DNA of 64,000 nt from Rhizophagus irregularis (Eukaryota > Glomeromycota > Glomeromycetes > Glomerales > Glomeraceae): NCBI RefSeq assembly GCF_026210795.1, contig NC_089435.1, positions 434,001-498,000 of the forward strand. The letters are read 5' to 3'. The notes under the pieces were generated by a model. The model was not told the origin of the DNA, did not search any database, and saw only the letters and a program-made list of their open reading frames with translations. The position numbers and the translations under genes were made by a program. Below are positions 1-10,800 of the stretch, in pieces; the stretch's first letter is position 1; each line of letters opens with the position of its first letter.

Positions 1-20
1 CACCATGAGTTAAATTTGAT

Positions 21-1294
21 TCATGAATTACTTTGAGTCCTAATCAATAAATGTAATCTGTCTTGCCACTTAAATTTAATTATATCAGATAAACATTTTC
101 TCAAACTTCCTTTTTTTGCATAACTCATTACTATTATATAATTTAAACTATTTGGATCTTTAGTAATTCCACAGAATTGAATAAATTTTGAAAATGATTT
201 TTTTTGACAGGTATAATGATATTTCCACTATATAAATAATAAAAAAATTATTAAATTTTTGCAAGAGAAAATAAATTAGCTATAAAATAATATAAATAAC
301 ATACCTCCTCCAGAAATTTATCATTTAAATTTGATGAATTATTAAGTGTTTTAAGAATAACCTCATAACCTGTTTGAAAATTACATCTATTCCATTGTTT
401 TTTGTCAAAATTCCAACTAAAAATAGGTCCATCTAACCAGATAGCTTTATGAATTTCACTAAATCTTCCTTTATCATAATAATTAATACTTGACAATTTA
501 TCATAAGGTATCCATTCTAAAATTTCATAACTATTCTTAGCTTTTAATTGTGCTTCTTGAATAAATTTATCAATAAATTCATTTTTACTAGTCCACTTTG
601 AAAAATCTTGTTGAAATTGTTTAGTATTACATTGTTGGCACCACTGGTAATAAGTATATGGTTGCTTGCATTCATTACATAATTCACCAGCTTCATTATT
701 ATAACTTACTTCATTACTTCTTGTTGCTCTTTGTTGCCAATAAAAGGCTTTTTCTAAATTCTTTTCTGTTCCTTCACCATTATAATACATACCAGCTAAA
801 TTATTCATTGTACTAGTATTACCATGTTCTGCTGCATTTTGATACCAAGAAAAGGCTTTTTCTAAATTCTTTTCCGTTCCTTCTCCACTATAACAACACA
901 TGGCTAAATTAAACATTGCTTCTTTAACACCGTTTTCTGCTGCTTTTTGATACCAATAAAAGGCTTTTTCTAAATTCTTTTCTATTCCTTCTCCATATTC
1001 ATAACATACGGCTAAATTATTCATTGCATCTGCATCACCATTTTCTGCTGCTTTTTTATACCAGTAAAAAGCTTTTTCTAAATTCTTTTCCGTTCCATTT
1101 CCACCTTCATAACGTATGGCTAAATTAAATATTGCTTCTCTATTACCATTTTCTGCTAATTTTTCTAAAGAATTAATGCATTCTTTACACCATAATTCAT
1201 TAGTAAAAGGTTTACTGCAATATAAACAATTTTCGTTATTTATTGTATTGATATCATTATTTGAAATATTTAAATTGCTAAATTTCGTTCCCAT
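21..1294 (-). pseudogene. Sel1-repeat / protein kinase-like gene, kinase part frameshifted
   Basis: Two exons fit: 305-1294 and 21-227, joined in phase 0 by a GT-AG intron. The product opens with a zinc-ribbon-like motif (C23, C26, W35-C36, C39), then four Sel1-like repeats of about 36 residues (roughly 55-200). A second C-x2-C...WC-x2-C motif and the WIPY/N-lobe segment of a kinase follow. The glycine loop is degenerate (DKGRFS), but the VILK lysine is present. Exon 2 matches the paralogue at 61277-62218 closely until about position 41-70. There this copy lacks 11 bases, shifts frame and stops at 21-23, before the HGD catalytic loop. The broken sequence runs off the left edge. Sel1 repeats mediate protein contacts; a catalytic kinase cannot be made from this frame. 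Probably a pseudogene, though a truncated adaptor-like protein is possible. Confidence 0.75.
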
Positions 1295-1587
1295 TTTTTA
1301 TTTAGAAACTTATTTTATTGAAAGAATTTATTTTTTTTTGACAAATTTTTTTTTATATTTTATTGAGTTTACTAAAAAGGAATACTTGAACCAAAAGTAG
1401 AAGTCACAACAAAAAAAAAAAATTTTTTCGGGTCATATTTTTTCCGATAAACTAATCTGCGACGAGTTAAAATCATAGATAAATATCTATAATAAAATAT
1501 TGAATTTTTCAAAAATTAATCTTGTTATTTTTTTACATTAAGATTATTTGATCATATAATTTTAAAAAAAAATTAAGCGAATGTAAG

Positions 1588-1780
1588 CGAATTCATTATT
1601 TATTTTATGTGAAGCCGGCAGAGAAACTAAGCAAAGGGATGGACTATAACTAGCACGACCTAAACGAATCCTACCATCGAATTCCAGACAAGCTGGAGCC
1701 CAACCCGAACTTCTTGAAAAATAAAAGACCTGCACTACTACCACTACCGATAATAATCCAGGAGTAAACGAATTCATTAT
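1588..1780. mobile_element. Short GC-richer insertion flanked by a 12-base direct repeat
   Basis: The 12-base word CGAATTCATTAT occurs at 1588-1599 and again at 1769-1780. It brackets about 169 bases that are clearly less AT-rich than their surroundings. This looks like a target-site duplication around a short insertion, perhaps SINE-like. I see no terminal inverted repeat and no convincing tRNA-type promoter boxes. The minus-strand reading frame across it is probably incidental. Confidence 0.45.
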
Positions 1781-4700
1781 AATTCGATTAAATTTTTACG
1801 AATAGACATCATATGTGAATCACGTGATTAATTCAATATCCTCCGTATATTGAATTTGTTAATTCTCAATACAATATGAAAATTTGATTTTAAGCTCATT
1901 AATTATAACAACTAATTCCTTCAAAAAAAAGTAAGGAAACTTTCCAATAAGCACGTAAGTCGCAACCAGAAATTATCGCTTCTTATCTATAAAATATTAA
2001 TGGTATTTCATTTCTTTTGAAGCCTCATCATGTGAAATATTGAAATTTATTTCTTTTTATTTATCCCCGACCCAAAGCGGTTTATAGATAATAAAATTAT
2101 GATTTATTTTGAGTGTTATACTATTAATCATTAAAATATCTCTTTGTCTTTTTACTAAAAGATTTTAACTCTTAATATTTTGTATATAAACTATGAAACG
2201 TTGAAGTTTCTATATTAAATTGTCTTACACGCTTAATTTGATTCGTTTTACTGATTCTAATAAAATATTAATATTAATTTTGAATTTTAATTAATAATTC
2301 GTTAATTAAATAATTTATTTTTTTTTTATTTAATATAAATAAATGAATATATTAATTCATACTTTATATACTATTTTAGTATTCACGTTAATAAAATAAT
2401 TTTTGACATTTTGCATGAAAAATATCAAGTAAAAAGTTTTATCATTAAGCGTCAAATTGAAATTGACTTTGTTTTAAAAACTCATTTTTATTCATTCTGC
2501 ATAATTTAAATTATTTAAATAAAATTTAAAATTATCATATTAATGTTAATGTCAAATACTGTGAATAAATAAAAAAAAATTGAATAAAATACATTAAGAA
2601 CATATAAATTATAGTATTAAAGTTATATTAATTCAGTTATTCTTTAAAGAAATTTTACACATTAACTGGGATGGAATCGAAGCTATCAGTCTAAATCAGT
2701 TTAATTGATTTAATATATTCGACGGTTGCAACAATCCAGAAAAACTATAAGTGTATTGCATTAATAGTTAATAATTTTTGAAGGTTCACGGTTGTGAATC
2801 TTCTACCATTTTGTACAACATCTCCCTTAAATGGTGAACTTTAATGATTATAATGATTTATGAAATTTATCAATCTCAAAATTATTAAATCTTTTAAATA
2901 GTAAGGTTTAATTGGCTATTTGATAGTATTTGTTTTCCACTCTGAAGAAAAATACGTCAAGTTATAGTAAATTAAGTTCATCATTTGTAACATCAGTAAG
3001 ACTATTTACTTTCAATCAAAGATATTATATCTATTCATGCTGTATTAGACAGATAATAATTGGCAATATAATATATGTTGGCTTTATAAGAACTACAAAC
3101 ATCAAAGATGAAATATTAGATTTTTTAAAAGATAAAGCAAAGTTAAGGTTACTAAAATTTGAATACTTTATTATTACGTCCTTTGACAACTATGACTTTT
3201 ACATTATAATTAATAAGATCGTGGAGGAAATTCAAAAAATTACTGGATAAGGCACGATTTATAATTTATATAGTAAAATAAGAAAAAGGAAAAAGAAATT
3301 TAAGTAATTCAATACATGGTAAAAAAAATATTCTTAAGCCATCATTAACCCAAAAAAATAAATTAAAATAAAATAAAAATAAATTGAAATGAAACGAAAT
3401 AAATGAAAAATAAAAACAAAACAATGGATTAAATAAGTCACTACTTGAATAGCGAATTCTAATTCCAAATCCTAATATTATATATTTTAATGGCATCTAT
3501 TCCAATTTCCAAACAAGGAAAAATTGAAAAAAAGGACAACGTGGTAAAAGTCTCATAAGCCCTTGGTAACGTGATTGAATAACATGAAATATAAGTGTAT
3601 AACGGAAAAAAATGAATGTATGGATTAACAAATAAATTTTAAAGAAATTAAACCGTCTGTAGCATATCAACATTATCGATACGTTATATATTTTTGATTT
3701 AATTTTATTTTTAAATTAGAGTGGTTGGAGTCGAAGTTGTAAAATACAATATCGATCACTGCGTCACAAATTTAGATCTAATGTTACTATGAAGATGTCG
3801 TCTCCAACGATAAGGTAAGAAAGCTATTATTAACAAGGAATTATACGTTGTAAATACTAAAGTTTGCAGACAGAAGTTTTTTTTTTCTAATTATTTATAA
3901 TTTATTCATGTTATCCCAAGAATTTTCTGTATAGAAAATATGTCTATGAACAATTTCTTCATAGAATTGATAATGCTACATTGCAACATTGCAGCAGTAA
4001 ACAAACAAAATTTAATTTTAGACCTTCTTAATGGAAGACAAAAATAATTCATATAAATATATAAAAATATATTTTTACAGAATTCTATAGAATATTGATC
4101 TAATCCGATTAAGTTATTTTTCATGGAGTGTATAAATTCTGCTAAGCGTCGTTTCCTTTTTAGAATGATTTCCTGATGTGTCGGACTTTAACTTTCCCCT
4201 TTTCCTATTTATATGTAACACAAAGCGTATCTTACCCAAAATATGGAATAAATAAAATTAATTTGATCCAAATTAAAGCCTAGTCCCTACTTTCCGGAAA
4301 AATATATTCTACCGCAAATTATATCATTAAAAATATAGCGGATAACAATACAAGATATAATATTATTAAAAAAAGGGAAACAATGAATAAAATTATATAT
4401 AATTTAATCGATGTTAAATGACAAAGCTGGCCAGAATAAATGATCAGCATAAAAAATTATCTTTTTTGGAATAAAGGCGAGATTTTAACATCTTGTATTT
4501 GAATTTTGAACGAGTTAACAAGAAATGTAAATTTTCTTCCCGGAAATTTCATATTCTAAGAATTATTATGACCATGTTGATACTACGGTGCAATATATAT
4601 TTATAGAAAAGAATTACAATTATTTGGAAACCCAATTGATAATATTTCTTTGGATTTAGGACTTGTTCAAGATGTTTTCCTAATTTCTTCTGGATGGGTA

Positions 4701-6400
4701 ATATTATCCTTCAAAGATAAACTATTCCAATTCTTTTAGGGTTTGTAATATAACCTAAAATTTTTAATTTGTTAATCTGCCTGTAAAAAAAAAATCAAAC
4801 ATATTTATTACAGCTATTTGTAAAAATAACAGACCATTTTTACTACGACGCAGTTATTATTTAATTAAAATTCTGGCTGGAATTATAATTTGGCCAAAAT
4901 TATGCCGATCAGTAATAATCTCTGCGTATGATTACTCATGAAGCCTCGGAACGAAAATGAAATGAATTGGGTGGTCCTTTTCTTTTGCAATGATCGGCGG
5001 TGAATATTTCGCGCTTCTGAATCTCTCAAAGCCGCGTTTATAAAAATTTGCAAGTTAAATAATATGACGTTTCATTAATAAAAGTAGGAAAATTAGATGA
5101 AGGATTACATTTTGGAACATTTTGACGTTTTTGGTGGCAGTCATATGATAATACATTATATCCTATATCCTATGTGCTTAGAAATGAAAACCCTGGTCAT
5201 ACTTTAATAAAACTCATTTTATAATTATCAGTTATCGTAGTTAAAGGAACTTCAAATTTTTTCAATAATTTTATCAAATTATTTTTTTTTTTGTGTTACA
5301 AATTAGGTAAATCAATGATCACATAACGAATTTTAATCTCTAACCCATGGGATTCACTATAGTAATAAGGATGAATTGTATATGGTTTAAGTTCATTTAT
5401 CCCAGTGTGAAGCAATGGCTGTTACTAGTATATATTATTAAAATTTCATATTTCTTTTAAAAATCAACCATTCAAATTTTTGACAAGTATTAAACGTTTG
5501 AGAAACAATATTAATAAGTAATAATTTTAGAATTTGAAAGTCCAATAAAAATTTGAAAGTTCTGTAGTACAAGTGATATTGGTAATTTATCAAATTCATT
5601 AAAATTCGAATATTACAAATTTCGATTTCAAGGTACCAAGCAATGCCGATTATTGAAGAATTTTTCTTCGATTGTAACGTACTAATGTTCAAACTAAATC
5701 AATAAGGTCGCTTATTTTAGAAATTTTGATAAACTGATAACTAATTTTTAATATTGACTAAATTATTAATAATTGAAATATCATTATTAATGATATAATG
5801 ATATAGCAAAAAATAAAATACGTATTATAAGGATCTTTAAAATATAATTTTGATAAATTTATTTTGAGCCTCCTAAAAGTTAAACTTATAACATAAAACA
5901 TTAGTTCATCACTACTAAACAATAATAAAATACAATTCTAGACAGTACATAACTTAGATGTTAGAATCGATTAAGGTACCTAAAAAATCGGTTAATAGAT
6001 TAATTTAATCAATTAAAAATGAAAAAATGCAAGATCATTTCAAAATCGATAATTATTTTTTAATATATTTAGTTAGATTGACTTTGTAAAAAAAATACTG
6101 TAAAAAAATTTTGATTATTATTTTACATTTTTTTTTTTAGAAAAAATAAACCTTTGTTTTTAAAATATTACATCTTTATAAATTGAACTAAATGATGATT
6201 ATTCTAAATATAAGCATAGTTCCTATTCATATTAAATGAATCGGGGCCACAAAAGAATGTTGAAAATATTGAATATTTTTGAATATATCTTAATATTTGT
6301 GTGTTTTTTATTAAATACTATTCAGCCGGACTAACTTTAGTCAGTTGTCTAATAAATAAAAATTTTTTTTGATTACAAATAATTTATTTTTTATAGTTAC
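1781..6400. other. Gene-poor AT-rich stretch
   Basis: No convincing gene. A 106-codon plus-strand frame at 2930-3250 is described separately. Around 4861-4925 there is a copy of a dispersed motif (TTGGCCAAAATTATGCCGATC followed by TCTGCGTATGA, here split for length), which recurs at 6780-6860. At 5955-6015 a TTAA/CGATTAA-rich stretch looks like a decayed relative of the element at 41307-41510. Other frames here are short and biased in composition. Confidence 0.5.
2930..3250 (+). CDS. Short unrecognised open frame, possibly an exon remnant
   Basis: An open frame of 106 codons. Its second half (about residues 55-105) has a plausible protein-like pattern: charged helix-like DFLKDKAKLRLLKFEYF, then alternating hydrophobics and IVEEIQKI. 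No family is recognised. There is no obvious partner exon, promoter or polyadenylation context. It could be a decayed exon or chance. Confidence 0.2.
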   Translation: MFSTLKKNTSSYSKLSSSFVTSVRLFTFNQRYYIYSCCIRQIIIGNIIYVGFIRTTNIKDEILDFLKDKAKLRLLKFEYFIITSFDNYDFYIIINKIVEEIQKITG

Positions 6401-7102
6401 GGTGCGTTTCGCCGAAGTCTATTTCACCAAAACCCATTTCGCTGATGCCATTTCGCCGAAGGGATATTTCGTCAAATGGCGTTTCTTTGAATAAACATTT
6501 CACTGAATCCTTTTCCCAAATCGCTCATTTCGTCGAAGGACATTTGGCCAAAAATGTTAGTGATTAACATAATTTAAAGAAATATGAAATTGTTTATTTT
6601 TGCTCGGAAGTTTCATACGCAGTCATACGACAAGAGCATAATCGATCTGCATAATTCTGGCCAAATTATGAACTTGACCAGAATTATAATTTCCGTTTTA
6701 GGAAATTAAATGTTATACAAATTTGAAAAAGGAAATTTTCATTGTGGAATGGCCATCGCCAAAAAAGGATATGATTGGTATAGCCATTGTTATAAAATTA
6801 CAATTTGGCCAGAATTACTGCCGATCAATAATAATCTTTGCGTATGACTGCGTATGACTGTGTATGAATCTCCGGAGGAAAAATGTCCATTATTTTTGCA
6901 AATAGCTGTAATTAAATAAAAATGAACAAACGTGACTTGTAATGTGTAAGAGAATTAGATGTCCCTTCGCCGCCAAAATGCCTTCAGTAACATGGCCATT
7001 TGGGAAAATATTTCGGGAAATAGCACTTTAGTGAAACATCTCTTCAGAGAAATTGCTTCGGCGAAATGGGTTTTGATGGAATGGACTTTGGCGAAAAGTC
7101 CA
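6401..7102. mobile_element. Inverted-repeat element built from TTTCGCCGAA-type subrepeats
   Basis: The left arm (about 6401-6555) and right arm (about 6957-7102) are inverted, imperfect copies. Both hold the order TTTCGCC(A/G)AAGTC, CAAAACCCATTTCGC and further CGCCGAA-like units. Each arm is itself a degenerate array of about 20-base units. The interior carries two copies of the GGCCAGAATTA / GCGTATGACT motif in opposite orientation around 6615-6670 and 6785-6870. No transposase is visible, so it is non-autonomous. A decayed related arm lies at 60985-61095. Confidence 0.6.
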
Positions 7103-7803
7103 GATACCATTTTATACCATTTTTTATTCGTATAGCAAGAAGAAATAACGATGCAAACTATCAATAATTTATGTAATAATAAATTATATAAATTGATAAT
7201 ATCCTTTATAATAGATTTATTCCATGTTTTTTTATTCCATGTTTTGTTTTCTGCATATTCACGTGATTTTTACAGAAATTACGGATCAAATTACAGGGTA
7301 AGTAACATGAAATTCAATTACAAATTTTCAAAAAAAAATAATTTATTTAATTCTAATACTTAATTTTCATTATGTACTCAGTAATACAGATATTCAGCTC
7401 AAAAGCCTCAAATAATTAAGAAGTTTATCAATTAGGTCTTTGCTATACATATCTGAATTGAGGGACCAATTAGATTTTAATAGTCGAAAGTTTCTTTTTT
7501 GCGAATATTTACATTAGATATTGAATAGTAATTTTATACCAGTATTATCTTTTTAATAGTGGAATATGACTTATTGATAAATAAATAACTGCTAGCATCA
7601 AAAAATAATTTTTCTTGTACAAAATATTTATAACATTTATATATCAATTTTGAATCATTCTTTAAAATAATACAAAGTAATTTAATCAATTACAAGCTAC
7701 TTTTATTTATGTAAAAAAAGTTTACATTTTAACTCTATAATCAATGAACAAAAATTATAATATCAAAAATTAATTTCTCATTATAATAAACCTAACAAAA
7801 TCT
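7103..7803. other. Intergenic AT-rich DNA, 3' side of the modular kinase gene
   Basis: About 700 bases with no supported gene. A 70-codon plus-strand frame at 7151-7363 is low-complexity (F, N and K rich) and is not called. The stretch presumably includes the 3' untranslated region and terminator of the minus-strand gene that ends at 7804; no specific signal is resolved. Confidence 0.4.
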
Positions 7804-10800
7804 TTAATTAATCATAAAATTTACCTTAATTGCACAGTCTAAGCAATCAGTATTATCATCTGCGTATTTTGGAAGATTTTCCGTAAAAGGATTGAGTAAT
7901 CTAGATGTATAGAAAGCTTGAGAGTGAGTTGTTGAATGATTATTTTTACCTACTCCATTATTATTGTATCTATATTCTTCTGCTTCTTTGAATTGATCGT
8001 CATTATTTGAATAAAATTGCTTAATTAATTCTTCCACTTCAGCAACATTAGGCCTATTCATTGGATTTAAATCCAAACACTTTATCATTAGGTCAATATA
8101 ACAATTAGGTGCTTCTTGCTCATTTGTTTCTGGTCTAATTCCTTTACAAATATCTAATGCTAATAATCCATCATGAGCACGATTTGCAAATGGTTGTTTT
8201 TCAGTTGCCACAAAATACATCATCATTCCAAAGCTATATATATCTGCTGCTTTAGTATAAGGTCTTCCTCTTAATACTTCAGGAGCTACGTAGGGCATAA
8301 CTCCATAAGTTTTTGTTTCATCTATGTTATTAACTTCTCCACTTGATCCCATATCTGAAATATAGTTTGAAGTAGCCCAATAATAAGTATCCTTAAATAA
8401 TATATTTCCTGTATGAAAATCACGATGAACCATCTGTTTTTGATGCATTTCTTTAAGACCATTAATAATATTATTCAACACTTTTAATTTATTTGACCAA
8501 CTAAAGTTTTTATGATTATTATTTAACCAATTATTAAAATTTCCACCTCTTGCATGTTGAAGAACCATAATATAATCTTCTGTATCTGGGTTTTGAGATA
8601 TACCATATATTTTAAGAATTTCACCAGAATTGTCAAAATTATTAAACCTACTAATTGAATATGCTTTAACCTAAAAAAAGAAAAATAATTACTAATTATT
8701 ATATTTAAGAAAATGTACTCAAATTAAATATTTTCGTACCTCACTTAGAAATTTATTAGAAATATTTTGAGAATCATCTAAACATTTTAAAGCTACCGTT
8801 TTATTTAAATCTCTTGTATATTCCTTTTTATTCCAATATAATGGACCTTCCATCCATCTTGCTGAATATACTTTAGCAAAACCACCTTTACCTATTTCTT
8901 TAATATCATTAAATTGGTTGTATGGTATCCATTCAAATATTATATCATTATGATCATTAATTTTTAATTGCATTTCCTGAATTAATTTATCAATTTGTTC
9001 ATTATTACTGGTCCAGTTCATAAAATTCTCTTTTAAATAATTTATTTGACATGATTTACACCATTTATATTCTGCATTTATATATTTGTTGGCACATTTA
9101 TCACAAAAAATTTTAAAATATTGATTTAATTCAAGGACTATAATATAATTCATTGTATTAGAATTTTGTGATATTCCATACAACTGAAATTCTTTATACT
9201 GTACAATAATCTATTATCAAAAATATTAATATTATAGAAAATATTTAAATTAAATTTACAGAAAATTTACATACCTTGTTCAGAAATTCTTTAGTAATAT
9301 TTTGTGAAATAGTTAGATATATTAAAATAACTACTTTATTTATTGAATTTCTTGTATATTCCTTTTTATTCCAATATAATGGACCTTCTATCCATCTGGC
9401 TGAATATACTTTAGAAAAATTATCTTTGCCTATTTTTTTAATGTCATAAAACTGATTATATGGTATCCATTCAAATATTATATCTCCATGATTATGAATT
9501 TTTAGTTGCATTTCTTGAATTAATTTATCAATAAGTTCATTTTCACTAGACCAGCTTGTGAAATTTTCTTTTAACCAACTTATTTTGCATGATTTACACC
9601 ATTTATACTCCACATTTGTAAAGTACTTTTCACATTTTATACAGTAATTTTCCAAATATTGATCTACATTAAATATCATAACGTAGTCCTTTGTTTTAAG
9701 ATTTTGAGATATGCCATATATATCAACTTTATCATAATATGCTGTAATCTATTAAAAATAAATGTTATTATATCGTAATATACTTGAAATTAATTTCATA
9801 GAAATTTACATACCTCATTTAGAAATTCATAAGTAATATTTTGTGAGTCAACTAAATATTTTAATATAACTGCACTATTTTCTAAACTTCTTGCATATAC
9901 ATTTTTATAATGACTAAATGACAATGGACCATCCTTCCATCTTGCTAAATATGTTGTATGGCTTAATTCTTTGGTATCATTGAATTGATAATATGGTATC
10001 CATTCAAATATTATATCTTTATAATCATTAACTTTTAATTGCATTTTCTGAATTAATTTATCAATAAGTTCATTTTCACTCGTCCAGTTTGTGAAATTTT
10101 CTTTTAACCAACTTATTTCACATGATTTACACCATTTATATTCTGCATTTGTAAAATATTTTTCACATTTTACACAGCAATTTTTCAAATATTGATCTTC
10201 ATTAAATATGACGATGTAATCCATTGTATCAGGATTTTGAGATATACCATATATTTTAATTTTACTATAATACGTTATAATCTATTAAAATAAGTGTCAA
10301 TATATCATAATTTGCTTGAAATTAAATTTATAGAAAATTTACATACCTTATTTAAAAATTCATTAGTGATATTTTGTGAATTAATTAAACATTTTAAAAT
10401 AACTGCTTCATTTGCTGAATTTTTTTTATATCTTTGTTCATTCCAATACAATAAATCATTATTCCATCTTGTTACATATCTTTCTACATTCCAATACAAT
10501 AAACCATCTTTCCAGCTTGCTAAATATGTTGTATTGCTTAATTCTTTAATATCATTAATTTGATTGTATGGTATCCATTCAAATATTACATCTTTGTAAT
10601 CATTAATTTCTAATTGCTCCTTTTGAATTAGATTATCAATTTGTTTATTGCCGCTAGTCCAATTTGTAAAATTTTCTTTTAACCGATATATTTGGCATGC
10701 TTTACACCATTTATACTCTGAATTTGTGTAAAACTTTCCACATGTTACACAGCAATTCTTCAAATATTGATCTTCATTAAATATCATTATGTAATCCTTT

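Noticed and set aside
1562-1777. 71-codon minus-strand frame
   Set aside because: Coincides with the direct-repeat-flanked insertion; no domain or context.
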